In this document: positions 32,401-41,311 of the stretch, piece after piece
How positions within the stretch are numbered: position 1 is the stretch's first letter
Layout of the letters: every line of letters begins with the position of its first letter
Assembly: GCA_900323505.1 (NCBI GenBank)
Contig: OOIN01000033.1
Span: 124,001-188,000 of the forward strand
Origin: Ustilago trichophora
Lineage: Eukaryota; Basidiomycota; Ustilaginomycetes; Ustilaginales; Ustilaginaceae
Length of the DNA: 64,000 bases
Direction of reading: 5' to 3'
The notes under the pieces: generated by a model
Told to the model about the DNA's origin: nothing
The model's input: the letters and a program-made list of their open reading frames with translations, nothing else
The model's database searches: none
Program-made: the position numbers and the translations under genes

Positions 32401-32658
32401 TGTTGATGTAAGGGAATCTTCCTTGGTGGGGTTTGGGGCACGCCCGCCGGTCAAGACGTTTGCAGAACGTGAATCGGACAGGATACGATTGCCAGCAATC
32501 GATGTTGTGTCGTGAGTTGTGGTGGTAAGGTTGGTGTTTTGAAAAGAGGATTGGGGATCGGGGTTTTGCGAGGAAGAAGGCATGAGCTCGAATGGCAAGG
32601 GTCTCTTGGTCTTTGCTTGACTTTTGCCTTGTCCAACGAGCACGGCCGTCTCTGTCAC
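29464..32658 (-). CDS. ZRG17: Zrg17-like cation diffusion facilitator subunit, ER zinc transport (1064 aa)
   Basis: The N-terminal 560 residues are Ser-rich and look cytosolic and disordered. A His-rich stretch (DDHHHSHNHSHSHN onward) follows, and then five to six hydrophobic segments (about 600-900) in CDF order. The motif YGMHRVSTLLHFVQTIYLLF sits where CDF proteins have YG--R-E-----N------L. A second His-rich loop (GHDHSHAHAEH) precedes the fourth segment, and a very His-rich tail ends in HHHHH. The second segment reads VVFDAMGILSS, and the segment corresponding to the fifth (NPFSLTVLFFSSALL) has no HxxxD. So the intramembrane zinc ligands of active CDF exporters are missing. That is the pattern of Zrg17/ZnT6, which work only as partners of an active subunit (Msc2/ZnT5) to load zinc into the ER and Golgi. 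The symbol rests on that pattern, not on alignment. Confidence 0.76.
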   Translation of the reverse strand: MTETAVLVGQGKSQAKTKRPLPFELMPSSSQNPDPQSSFQNTNLTTTTHDTTSIAGNRILSDSRSANVLTGGRAPNPTKEDSLTSTDLPLSNNSKRSSSVLSHKRSVKSITKEYEVRQDTVSSALHLRPPLSTSRPSSPTYCASELFATTSNQQQSQSLDVPHTPALQKRNSFLLPSNSDPTTLTATPPRPRSLSSSSGATSSRSPSIRLASGSYPSTLRPPVNKASNSSIRSLPEPPLPLPQVADKSSQSSRATSPINIEETSAPEAPATAVTMSTSQEETSAVPVSPPTQDPKEAAEHVHKHNAALEQNSVEDEALYEGMDSITDLDGPAGVNGTGLSASSVDFSKMTLAERREHSRRHSHIHSRNLSVFFPRPGTEAEAESDAVKAREHFEQQQPQRQDVPPASAASTSSATGTNTSSSDSKVHRRGNSGNRPQITVSTDASTLSPRSASFAALTANQNTTTNDNNKNSHSKLGAPDHHLGGDLSPSPTKSRRGHHHRHSVAMLDSGLSPIAANKQNGGHGMERSTSSTSWNSDVSYSAPFDDHHHSHNHSHSHNHDSNHSHIHSHGHKHRRSLHVRTVSALGHIPQASRPLLLFGISHFGLGAALWMAGQEVDSLSATGLGYLVVFDAMGILSSALSDWALEWEQHASDQRRRSGKTEGTTMKRPYGMHRVSTLLHFVQTIYLLFASVYVLKESVEHALLEGGGSSNVIGAEGGLVESASGHDHSHAHAEHPVGILMPNLLLALSLAACVFSNIVMGNHARLVAACGISTAASGGAPGGPRHGRSGSVLMRPSELASPLLALLANPFSLTVLFFSSALLFAGLTMPSIQVAALDKVLAGLESVSMFYVAYPASVALGKVLLQTAPPESSPNKQQLKRALKLVEQHPLISYVPPPNLWQLTPPTSALVQADRGSGMLSGGGASGRGMHFGSKTASLVASVTVFLRAEATDEDCFEMTKWVWEKLAPSVGAGRGLMAGEMLRGTQRAGELTVCVKREGHEEDGAQHSFGGGCGHGHGHSHDHGHHDHIHHSHDHHGHGHGHGHAASFHDHSHGHNQGHHHHH

Positions 32659-32979
32659 AGAGAAGGAAAGAGAAAGGAAAGGATCCAGAAGAAGAGGTGT
32701 GTGTGTGTGTGGCCGAGGAATGAAGCAAGCAGCGTTTTTCAGTAGAATGTGCGGCGAAGCGGGGATGAGGTTACGAGTTAGTCACAAAGAAAAGGAAGAA
32801 AGCGTAACTGCTGAGGTCGGCAAAACGAATTGGTCGGAGTGCGGTGCGTGCGTTACACAAAGTGCACGGAGCTCGTTGCCTTTGTGTGGGACACTTCTGT
32901 TGCGGTGGGGTCCAAGTGAAAACCCACTTTATGCAGCCCGTTACAGTACACACAGTTGATATGCTGGAATTTGGACAGT
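32659..32979. promoter_or_regulatory. ZRG17-like upstream region
   Basis: About 320 bases between the ZRG17-like start codon and the left end of the MITE. This is all that separates the gene from the insertion, so part of its promoter may lie beyond or within the element. Confidence 0.45.
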
Positions 32980-32981
32980 TA

Positions 32982-33024
32982 ACGTAGTTCACGTAGATGT
33001 GGAAATCATGTAGATGTGGAAAAT
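32982..33024 (+). repeat. Left terminal inverted repeat of the MITE
   Basis: Forty-three bases, beginning ACGTAG and ending GTGGAAAAT. It differs from the reverse complement of the right end only at its 7th and 28th bases. Confidence 0.88.
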
Positions 33025-33706
33025 ATCGCGTTTTGACTTTTTTAACTTTTTTAACTAACCATCAGTGTAATGCTCAAAATTGACATGATCACTTCAAGAC
33101 ACTTTTACACCACATTCTTGATAGTCAACCACACTTCACAGATTAATGGAACATGTAGGGAGCATGCCATTTGTATAGTGTATGCAGAAGGATTGTTGTA
33201 TTGATGATTGTATGATCCATGAGGTGATGCTGAAGATTGGCGGAAAATTTTGCTTTCAAAATCAGGCACTACGCCACTGTGCGCAAAATTGCTTTCTCCT
33301 CACCATCACAGATGGTGACAACAGCAACAACCACATTGCTTAGACCCCCTTTGCTTGGTATGGTTGTGTTCCTTACTGCTACCAGAATGCGAATGCAACA
33401 AAACATCTGATGTTGCTCTGCCAAACTGTTGAGCAAAGTGCGAAAATGCGTTTTTGGGATTTTGGGCACTAGAGCAGTGTAAAATGTCGAAATCTGGTGT
33501 GATCACTTCAAGCTAGATTTCCTCCCCAAAGTTGGCAGTGGTGATGCTGATCCAAGTTGACAGATGGTAAGAGACATGTCTGAGGTTGCTCCTTGCAAAG
33601 TATGCTGCGATGTAAGCATAAGGAAGTGCTGTGTTATTGCTGATTGAAAAGATGATGGTGGTTGAGAAAAAAGGGTGGTGAGCAACCTAAATCATGGACG
33701 TGGCAG

Positions 33707-33749
33707 ATTTTCCACATCTACGTGATTTCCACATCTACGTGACCTACGT
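33707..33749 (-). repeat. Right terminal inverted repeat of the MITE
   Basis: Mirror copy of the left end, beginning ATTTTCCAC and ending CTACGT on the + strand, followed by TA. Confidence 0.88.
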
Positions 33750-33751
33750 TA

Positions 33752-34395
33752 CGTGGTTGGATCGGATCTGTGTGCACCGCTCTCTCTCTCTCTCTCTCTC
33801 TCTCTCGATAAGACGATCCTTCTTCTTCTGCGTCTTCTTCCTTTCGATAGAGTTAGCGCTACGTTTTGTTTCTTTCGGAAGTGCTTGGCGCGCGTGTGCA
33901 CTTGCCACTCTTCTTTCCCTTTTTGGCTCTCAAACTGATGACGCGCTCAAATGTTTGCAAAAGAGAGAGCTTAAACCTTGTGTCTGTTGGTCTTGGATTT
34001 TGCAGCGCATTTTTTTTGAGCTCAATTTTCGAGGGGCAATTTCGAAGAATTTGCGCCTTTTTCCCCACGCCAAAAAAGATTGCCAACTCAACGCGATTGC
34101 GGGCGGGCGGATGCTATGCGATAAAGAGTGCGTCTCTCATATTGTAATCAGAGAGAGGAGTAAGTCAAGCTTGGACCTCAACATAAAACAATGGATGCCG
34201 ATATCAAGTGAGTGGACTCGATCCGATAGCTTTCACCAAGCTGCTTAGAGTACAAAGAGAGAGAGGAAGAGGAAGAGATGAGACTGAAACGACAAAAGTG
34301 AGAAAGACACATTGCAGGACCAAACAAGAAGCGCAACCGTCCAACAGTCGAACAACACACAATGCGAGTTGGAAGCCAAGAGAACCAAAACTTGT
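33752..34395. other. Spacer downstream of the kinase gene
   Basis: About 640 bases between the MITE and the kinase stop codon. It holds a (TC)13 microsatellite (33781-33806), while the rest should be the kinase 3' untranslated region. Open frames here show no domain. Confidence 0.45.
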
Positions 34396-35738
34396 CTACT
34401 TGTTAGAAGACGATCCGAGATGCAAGCCATCCAACTTGTGTTCGAGCTTCTCGACGAATCCTTCTTCCTTTTTCGCCGATTCGCCCTTGCCAGCCGCGGC
34501 ACTACCATCCTCGGTATCAAACCATTCATTCGCCTCTGCATCCTCCTCCTCCTCATCCTCGCTATACAGCTCTCTTTTTGTCGGCGGTGAGATCTTACCG
34601 GCATCATCTGCAAATGGCGCCTCTCCCTCTCCCGGCGCTGCTGTTGGACTGGATGCTTGACTTCCCGCACGACTCTCGCTGGCGAGCTGTGCAAACGTGC
34701 GGAATTTGGTCGAAGCACGTACGGCTGCAATGGCCGATTTCCACCGTTTCCTGTAGTTCTCACGCAAACCAGCCGAGATGTCGTGTACGCCCTGCGTCTC
34801 TTCGCTGTGTTCGGTGAGCCATCGATGTGCCATTCCTTGATCGGCCGTGAGACGTTTCTTTGGATCTACCGTCAAACACGCTTTGACGAAATCTTTGGCT
34901 TCTGCACTGACATTCTTCCAGTATCGATCGTGGAATTCCACTTTACCACGCTGCGTCTCTGCTGCCAATGCAGCCGGGTCGTCCGAGCGGAAGGGAGTAT
35001 AACCGCACAACATGGTATACGTGATGACACCCAAACTCCACATGTCCACTGCTTTACCGTGGCCCTTCTTGGCAAGAATCTCGGGTGCGGCATAGCCAAA
35101 ACTGCCACAGACCGAGGTGAGAACTTCGTTGTCGTCCTTCATGTGGGCGGCGATGCCGAAATCGACCAGCACTACGTTGGCATCTTCAGCTTTGGTTCGG
35201 TAGAGGATATTTTCGGGTTTAATGTCGCGGTGGACAATGTTGTGATGATGCAGGTATTGAATAGCGGACAAGACGGCTCGGATGGTTCGACAGGCGTCGA
35301 GTTCGGTAAATCGTCCACGTGCCAAGATGCGCTCAAAGAGCTCACCTCCTGTTGCTTCTTCGAAGACGAGGTAGTACTGTGGCCGGGAATGCGAGCATCA
35401 AGTGGGTCAGCTATCGACGTGCCAAGGATGCAAAAAAGGTCGCAAACTTGCATAGTGCTTACTTTGTCTTTGCTCTCGAACCAGTCCAAAAATTTGACCA
35501 CATGAGGCTGGTCCAAACCTTTGAGAACATTCATCTCATCTTTGACAATCTCGTCATGTCCACGTAGGATGCGCTTGCTGATCACTTTGACTGCCACATT
35601 GATGGGTGGGTCGGCTGCTTTCCATGTGGCTGATCGGACGATACCGAATGTTCCCTCGCCGAGCGTCTTTTTGAACTCGTACTCCTTCTTTTTGACGTAC
35701 GACTCTGGTTGCCTTGCCAAAGGGTTGTGGAACGGCAT
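34396..35738 (-). CDS. Calcium/calmodulin-dependent protein kinase-like Ser/Thr kinase (418 aa, two exons)
   Basis: Exon 1 is 35738-35463, the intron is 86 bases (35377-35462, donor GTAAGC, acceptor CACAG), and exon 2 is 35376-34396. The joined frame is 419 codons including stop. The kinase domain (about 18-280) is complete: glycine loop GEGTFGIV, VAVK lysine, catalytic HRDIKPEN, DFG in VDFGIA, and YAAPEIL for the APE motif. After the domain, a basic amphipathic stretch (about 305-335, ENYRKRWKSAIAAVRAS) looks like the overlapping autoinhibitory and calmodulin-binding helix of CaM kinases, and an acidic tail of about 60 residues follows. This class phosphorylates substrates in response to calcium in the cytosol. 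The upstream neighbour is a divergent dehydrogenase, with no obvious functional link. The yeast analogue is CMK1/CMK2, and I cannot tell which from sequence alone. Confidence 0.88.
35377..35462 (-). other. Intron in the kinase gene
   Basis: Donor GTAAGC right after the FESKDK codons, acceptor CACAG before YYLVFEEA. Splicing joins the two halves of the kinase N-lobe, which lie in different frames. Confidence 0.93.
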
Positions 35739-36713
35739 CGCTTCAAGCGTGTTATACCCTAGGATGTGATCCTGATGGCGATGTTTAGACGGTTTGGTAG
35801 AGAGGTCCGACTAGTCGTTGCTGGCAAGTGGATGTTTGGTGTTCAAGGCGATTCCGCAAAAGCAAAACGGACTAGGGTACTGATAGCTGTGAGAGAAAGA
35901 GCGAAAGCGTTGGCAGGGCCCAAGATCGAGATGCAACACGTCGACAAGTAATTGGTGGCAAGAAACGTTACAACAGCGATCAGAAGATGGATGATGCAGA
36001 CCATGCGCACACATCTGCACAAATATAGTACTTTGTCACATGCCCTGTCCGCCCAATTTTGTGAGCTGGCTGGTGCGCGCACACTCAAATTGTGCATGCA
36101 GCCAAAGAGACGAGACCAAAAAAAAAGGAAAACAAGGCAAATCGCTGCAGGAAAATGAAGCGTAGACGCCGCCGGCAAACAACACCCACCAAAAAAAGGA
36201 AAGAAAGTGAGTGTGTACTCTTCGGAAAATGGTCGCCGGCTACTAAATCCGTCTCTCTTGGGTCGAACACAGAATGGCAAGCAGAAAGCAAGAGAGTCCA
36301 GCAGATGATGAACGGTAGTCAGCAACTGTTCGTCTTGGATATTTGACGGTGCATGATTATCAACGCAGATAAATCTTCGCCTTTGCTTTTGCAATGAGAA
36401 AACCCTCGGTTTCGAGCCTCAGCAACTTGTGGCTGACAAAGGAGCCCTACACTCCTTGTTCAGATCGACCAGACGACACTGAGAGTCTTCTCGACCTCTC
36501 AGCGTGTACACAAGACAAGATCTCTCAGTACAGCTCATGCTCGGTAGTGTGCTCTGCGATGTCGGTCGGGTCGGTGGTCACCTTTGCACCACCAATCACT
36601 GACGGTAATATCTGATGGCGTTCGGCATTAAGCATCCATCTCAACACGGCACATGGAGCCATGGTGACGTGATCCTTTTATGCTCCTTTCTTCTGCCTCT
36701 TTTTTCTTTTCTC

Positions 36714-36748
<35 letters not shown>

Positions 36749-36920
36749 CTTCCCCCCCGCTGCTGCAGGGTCTCGTTGCTACACAATAAACTCTTAAGAC
36801 CGTGCGCGCTCTCCTATCTTCGGCTATATAACCACAACCCTAGCCCCCTCCCAACTTCATCCCTTCATTCAAACTCCATCGAAACATCGCTCCATCTCGT
36901 ATCAATTTCGACCAGCCTAC
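35739..36920. promoter_or_regulatory. Divergent promoter region, kinase / dehydrogenase
   Basis: About 1.2 kb between divergent start codons. It contains a 31-base T run (36718-36748) followed by a C run, and a TATATAA at about 36824-36830, roughly 95 bases before the dehydrogenase start, as a possible TATA box. I see no coding sequence. Confidence 0.5.
36718..36748. repeat. Poly(T) run, 31 bases
   Basis: Homopolymer of 31 T residues on the + strand about 170 bases upstream of the dehydrogenase start codon. Long T tracts like this keep nucleosomes off fungal promoters. Confidence 0.88.
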
Positions 36921-37859
36921 ATGTCGTTCTCCGCAGCAACAGCATCAAAGCAGATTGTGGTAGTCGTCGGTGCTGGCCCAGGACTCGGATTTAGCGTAGC
37001 CCGCAAATTCGCCGAGCAAGGCCATCCCGTAGCGCTCCTCTCCCGATCCAAAGATCGTCTTGAATCCCTGGCGGCTCAAATTAACAACATTTCCTCCTCC
37101 TCCTCCTCCTCCTCCTCCTCCTCTGGAAGCAACAACAATAATATTGGGAAGGCGGTAGCATACGCCGTCGATGTACAGGACGAAGCTTCGGTCCAATCCA
37201 CCATTCAACAGATCCAAGAGCATTTTGCAACCGGAAAAGCAGGAGCTCAACATCAAGGTGCATACATTCACACTGGAGTTTTCAACCCAGGAGGAGGATT
37301 CGCTCGAGCACCCTTTTTGGAGACCAAAGCCAGTCAGTTGGAGGAAGCACTCAAGATTCAAGTGTAAGCACCATTCTCAGTCCCGTCCTGTTTCAATGGA
37401 CTCTTCACTAACTTTTCTCTGCCTTGGGCAATTACAATCGACAGGTATGGAGGTTTTGTATTCAGCCAAGCCGTTCTTAAAGCCATCGTCTCTTCTCCCG
37501 CTTTCAACAATGTCAAAGATTCCAAATTACCCCTGGGCAACATCCTACTCACAGGAGCCACAGCTTCGATCAAAGGCAGTGCAAACTTTTCCGCCTTTGC
37601 AGCGGCCAAATTCGGCCTTCGAGCTCTGGGTCAAAGTCTGGCACGTGAATGGGGACCAAAGGGGATCCACGTATCTCACTTCATCATTGATGGAATCATC
37701 GTAACGGATCGCACCGATCAATTCCTCGGTAAGGATTATGCGGCAGAATCACGCATGGACGCCGATGCCATTGCTCAGGTGTACCTGGATACCGCCAGAC
37801 AACCAAGGAGCGTCTGGTCGTTTGAGGTCGATCTTCGACCTTCTGTGGAGAAATGGTGA
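36921..37859 (+). CDS. Short-chain dehydrogenase/reductase family protein (285 aa, two exons)
   Basis: Exon 1 is 36921-37363, the intron is 81 bases (37364-37444, donor GTAAGC, acceptor ACAG), and exon 2 is 37445-37859. The N-terminal cofactor loop reads VVVVGAGPGLGFSVARKF, a Rossmann TGxxxGxG variant for NAD(P). Exon 2 gives NILLTGATASIKGSANFSAF, AAAKFGLRALGQSLAREWGP and KGIHVSHFIIDG, which is the helix and strand around the usual YxxxK. The expected catalytic Tyr is Phe here (FAAAK). That Phe is shared by a known SDR subgroup, so it may not mean loss of activity, but the reaction is unknown. A run of 11 Ser followed by SGSNNNN (about residues 56-70) is a low-complexity insert coded by TCC repeats. 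The downstream neighbour is convergent. Confidence 0.86.
37364..37444 (+). other. Intron in the dehydrogenase gene
   Basis: Donor GTAAGC, acceptor ACAG. Removing it joins IQV to YGGFVFSQAV in one frame and extends the protein through the rest of the SDR fold. Confidence 0.93.
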
Positions 37860-38189
37860 TGTTCGTACGATAGGCTAGGGAAAGCAAGATCAATCGTACT
37901 GCAATGTGAAGTGCTTCAAAAATGGCAAACCTTTCCGAAACCTGTACCTTAGAAGATACGCTGGGACTTGATACTTCAAATCTAGCCCACCTTTCCTTTA
38001 ACATTGAGCTTTCTCATAAGATGTCAAAAGAATCAAGCAATCGCACGCAAAAGTTCCTCTTTTCGGCATGATTCCTGGATTTTGATGCCAATGCGAGATG
38101 GTATCTGTCAAGAGGAAAACAAGGTGCAAAGATCAAGCAAAGCTCATCTGTCTCATGATTGCAAACTCCAGAGTCTGTGTCTATTCAAC
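37860..38189. other. Intergenic region between convergent genes
   Basis: About 330 bases between the dehydrogenase stop and the lipid kinase stop. It holds 3' ends only. Confidence 0.5.
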
Positions 38190-40283
38190 TCAAGTTGTCG
38201 AAGGAGGCTCAACAACAGCCACACAGAACCGGCCGTACAATGACAAGACCGAATACTGCAGCCCTTGTGCCACTTCGACCTGAAAAGCGGCATAAGGCAC
38301 CTTTTCACCATCGATACTGATCAGTCCACCTCCCTTCAATTTTTTATCCCCTTCCTTACGTCTTGGTGTCACCCTGATAGCCTCAACTTTAAGATATGTC
38401 ATGGCTTTCTGGTAGACCAGTTGTCCATTCTCGGCATATCCGTTTTCGGGCACTTTGGCAACGCGCCCGCCAGCGTGCAGGATCATGGAGACGTCAATGG
38501 TGCCATCATTGGGTAGGGCAAAGGGGAACTGCATCAGATCGCGACTGACAAAGGGGACTTTGCCGGCGTAGAGACTGGCGATCGAGTCTTGGATGCGGAC
38601 CCAGCCAGTTGGCGGATCCGAGGCTTGCGGGTTGGTGAGGGCGGCACCGACTTGTTGGGCTGTCTGTGGGGGGAGGAACGTGCTTTGCCATGATGGATCG
38701 CGCATGTCCAAGGGCGGCGGTGGGCTGCCATCCGATGTAAGCGGCTCGGTGACGACGCCATGCACGAGCTTGGCGGAAGTCGATCGGGCGTTGCCGTCTC
38801 CAGCCCGTGCCTGGGTAGTGGCACTATTCGTCTCGGGTGTCGGAGCCGTCTCTGAATCCGGAGCGGACGTTGCCGCCGAGGCCGCTTCTGTAGCAGATGC
38901 GACCAGGTCATCGCTAGTGGTAACAGGCTGCTGACTTCTCTTGTTAAAGTCAATGACACGTTGACGCATTTCGGCCTTGTTCTTACTGCCACGAGTGCCG
39001 AGCTTGACGTCGACGTCCACTTCGCACTTGGCGTTTCGAAGTACCGAGGTTGCATATCCAATGACGAAACGCGTATCGCCGAGCGCACGAAGATGTTCGG
39101 TCCCCAAATCGAGATCGGCGACAATGCCAATGGCTTGCGACAAGAACGAGTAGTACTGGATGTAAGGTTTGGAGGGAGAATCGATGAGTTGAGCCACATC
39201 CTCCGAGCCTCGTGCGCTGCCATCGATGGTGCTGCCACCGTTGAGGACTCGATCGCGCCGTGCTTTTGCTCCGCGCTTGCCGGGGGTGCCACTGAGCGGT
39301 CTGCCCGGTACAGGGACACCGGGAGGGAAAGCGGATGCGGGCTGCGTCACGCTAAGCAGATCGAGCTTCATCGGTCTACCTTTGATGATGTTGAGACACG
39401 CCAGGGCGAGGCTGAAGCCTTGTTGGACACCGAGGAGGTTGATCGACATGGCATTGCCACTTCCCGCTGGGATGGGAGCCAAAGGTAGAGCCAAGGCCTT
39501 GTCAGCATCCGGTCGAGTTGCAAACCCATTGAGAATCTCATGAAGCAGACCGTCGCCGCTGACCACACCGACTGCATCGAAGTCTTCCACTTTGAGGTCT
39601 CGTGCAATCTCAAGCCCATGCATTCGATGTGTTGTCGTTGTAATGTCGAGTTTGCATCCCGCAGCTTCTAGAATGGGACGCGCGCGACTTTCAAAGAGTT
39701 GTCTCGCCTTTCCGGGGCCTCCTAATGGGTTGATCAGTACTTTTACGCGCTTGTACGGTTTGACATCCTGGTAGGCTTGGCGCATGACATGATCGACCCA
39801 GGCATGAGCTTTTGCTTCCACATCGGCCCCGTCCTTGCTTGCAACGACTCGCGCTTCGATCTTGACCAAACGAAGGCTGGAGCACGGTCCTTCGAGCTGT
39901 TCTCTCAACCGTTCGGCGCGCGCTGAAGGTGTGAGCGCCTGGTACGCTTGTGTTGACAGCGACTCCATGCATTTGGGTGGGGATTTCTCTTTCTTGAAGA
40001 ACGAGAACGGACCTGCTGACTCGCGGCCTTGCGCTTGTATCGGCGGTGATAGCAATCGGACGAGGAGCGAACCGCCATCCGAGTCGGAAACGAAGGAAGC
40101 GTTCAGCACCAGAGCCAATGGCACTCGCACATGCGCTTTACCGGTTTGGGATCCTGCTTGGTTGTGATGACCTCGAACCACATAGAGGAATTCATGGTCG
40201 TATCCTATGGATGCCGGTTTACCGTCGATCGAGACCTCGACGACAGCGGATGCGCCGCTTGTTGTTGGAAGATCGATTGCCAT
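38190..40283 (-). CDS. LCB4: Sphingoid long-chain base (sphingosine) kinase (697 aa)
   Basis: The diacylglycerol-kinase-type catalytic core starts near residue 176: VKVLINPLGGPGKA (nucleotide loop), then GVVSGDGLLHEILNGF (the SGDGxxHE motif of sphingosine kinases), then PLAPIPAGSGNAMSINLLG. The C-terminal lobe is split by a low-complexity insert (about 480-560, Ala/Thr/Ser-rich) before a final beta-rich part with VSRDLMQFPFALPNDGTIDV. The enzyme phosphorylates dihydrosphingosine and phytosphingosine to long-chain base phosphates, which regulate heat-stress and lipid homeostasis in fungi. I start at Met 40283 (MAIDLPTTSG). The frame is open for 117 more codons upstream, but those look like leader. 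Yeast has two isozymes, Lcb4 and Lcb5, and the symbol covers the family, not a proven orthologue. Confidence 0.88.
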   Translation of the reverse strand: MAIDLPTTSGASAVVEVSIDGKPASIGYDHEFLYVVRGHHNQAGSQTGKAHVRVPLALVLNASFVSDSDGGSLLVRLLSPPIQAQGRESAGPFSFFKKEKSPPKCMESLSTQAYQALTPSARAERLREQLEGPCSSLRLVKIEARVVASKDGADVEAKAHAWVDHVMRQAYQDVKPYKRVKVLINPLGGPGKARQLFESRARPILEAAGCKLDITTTTHRMHGLEIARDLKVEDFDAVGVVSGDGLLHEILNGFATRPDADKALALPLAPIPAGSGNAMSINLLGVQQGFSLALACLNIIKGRPMKLDLLSVTQPASAFPPGVPVPGRPLSGTPGKRGAKARRDRVLNGGSTIDGSARGSEDVAQLIDSPSKPYIQYYSFLSQAIGIVADLDLGTEHLRALGDTRFVIGYATSVLRNAKCEVDVDVKLGTRGSKNKAEMRQRVIDFNKRSQQPVTTSDDLVASATEAASAATSAPDSETAPTPETNSATTQARAGDGNARSTSAKLVHGVVTEPLTSDGSPPPPLDMRDPSWQSTFLPPQTAQQVGAALTNPQASDPPTGWVRIQDSIASLYAGKVPFVSRDLMQFPFALPNDGTIDVSMILHAGGRVAKVPENGYAENGQLVYQKAMTYLKVEAIRVTPRRKEGDKKLKGGGLISIDGEKVPYAAFQVEVAQGLQYSVLSLYGRFCVAVVEPPSTT

Positions 40284-41311
40284 TGTGCTGCTGACCGAAA
40301 GGGACCGGCCCGGAATGATCGTGTTGACAAGACAAGGTCGATGAGCTCGTTGCTCTCGATCTGAGCAACTGATTACCGCTTCCAGAGCGAAGGAGAGAGC
40401 CTGAGGAGAGGAAATGCGATGGTGGGGCAACTGGTGCGTAGCAGAGTGTGAGAGGGTCTCGACCGTTTCGTTGGCCAGAAGAAAGCCGGCGCTGGTCGAA
40501 ATTCTAGATTTGTTGTTGATAAGATTAGGGTTGTCCACATCCAAGTTGAAGGTGAGCACGATGGTGGTCGGAAGGAAAAGGAAACGATGCCGACCAACAG
40601 CTCTCTCTTCCCGCCCTGCCATCTCAGGGTCCATACAGCGATTTCAGATTTCACGTTCCAGGGCGCTTTCGGCCTAAAAACACTCTTTCGACTTTCGCTA
40701 CCCCACATTCCTTCGCCTTCTCTCTCTGTGCAAATACGGGGTAAGATGATATTGTCCGCATACCGTTGGCTGTCCCTTCAGCATACAAATGTGTTCTGTA
40801 TATGGGTTCAGTTGATCGTACAAAGCGGAGAGGATGCGGCATGAAATCCATTTATTTTTGCTTTCAGACGTGAAATTACACGCCCGCGTAACGCTCTTAA
40901 TAATAAGCTCCGAAAGACAAAGAGAGCCGTAAAATAAGGGTCCTCTCTTGTGTACAGTAACAACAAGCTGGCCTGAGCGCAACATTCACGCCTTCAGAAG
41001 AAGAAATCTCCGTGATACCAAAACACTACCTTTATCTGCTCTTTGACGTGCAATCAACTGATGCATGTTCCCTGCTTGATCAGTCGACGGCAACAGCCTG
41101 CAACGCACGAGACACCATACAACACCCAGGAAGAGGATCGAATAGGAACAGGAACCCTTTTCAACTAGGCCCAGCCCCGGACGAACGACGGTTAGCATAT
41201 CGACGTCGAGGTTGTAGCAGCTTAGGTTCCTTTATCAGTCTTGCCAGCTGATCGCACCAAGGGCTTAGTGTTGCAGCCAAACGATCGGGATAGTGCTGCG
41301 CTGTTATCGCG
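40284..41311. promoter_or_regulatory. Divergent promoter region, lipid kinase / RIB7
   Basis: About 1.0 kb between divergent start codons. I see no gene and no specific factor site. Open frames on both strands are short and without domains. Confidence 0.5.

Larger units (their letters stand above)
32982..33749. mobile_element. MITE-like non-autonomous DNA transposon with 43-base terminal inverted repeats
   Basis: The two ends (32982-33024 and 33707-33749) are inverted copies agreeing at 41 of 43 positions, starting ACGTAG. Each end contains two tandem copies of a roughly 17-base unit (CACGTAGATGTGGAAAT and variant). A TA dinucleotide sits directly outside each end (32980-32981 and 33750-33751), as expected for a Tc1/mariner-type insertion. 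The 682-base interior is AT-richer than the flanking DNA, has no open frame resembling a transposase, and carries an imperfect internal direct repeat. It fits a non-autonomous element mobilised in trans. Which transposase family moves it is inferred only from the TA. It lies between the ZRG17-like promoter and the 3' side of the kinase gene. Confidence 0.82.
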
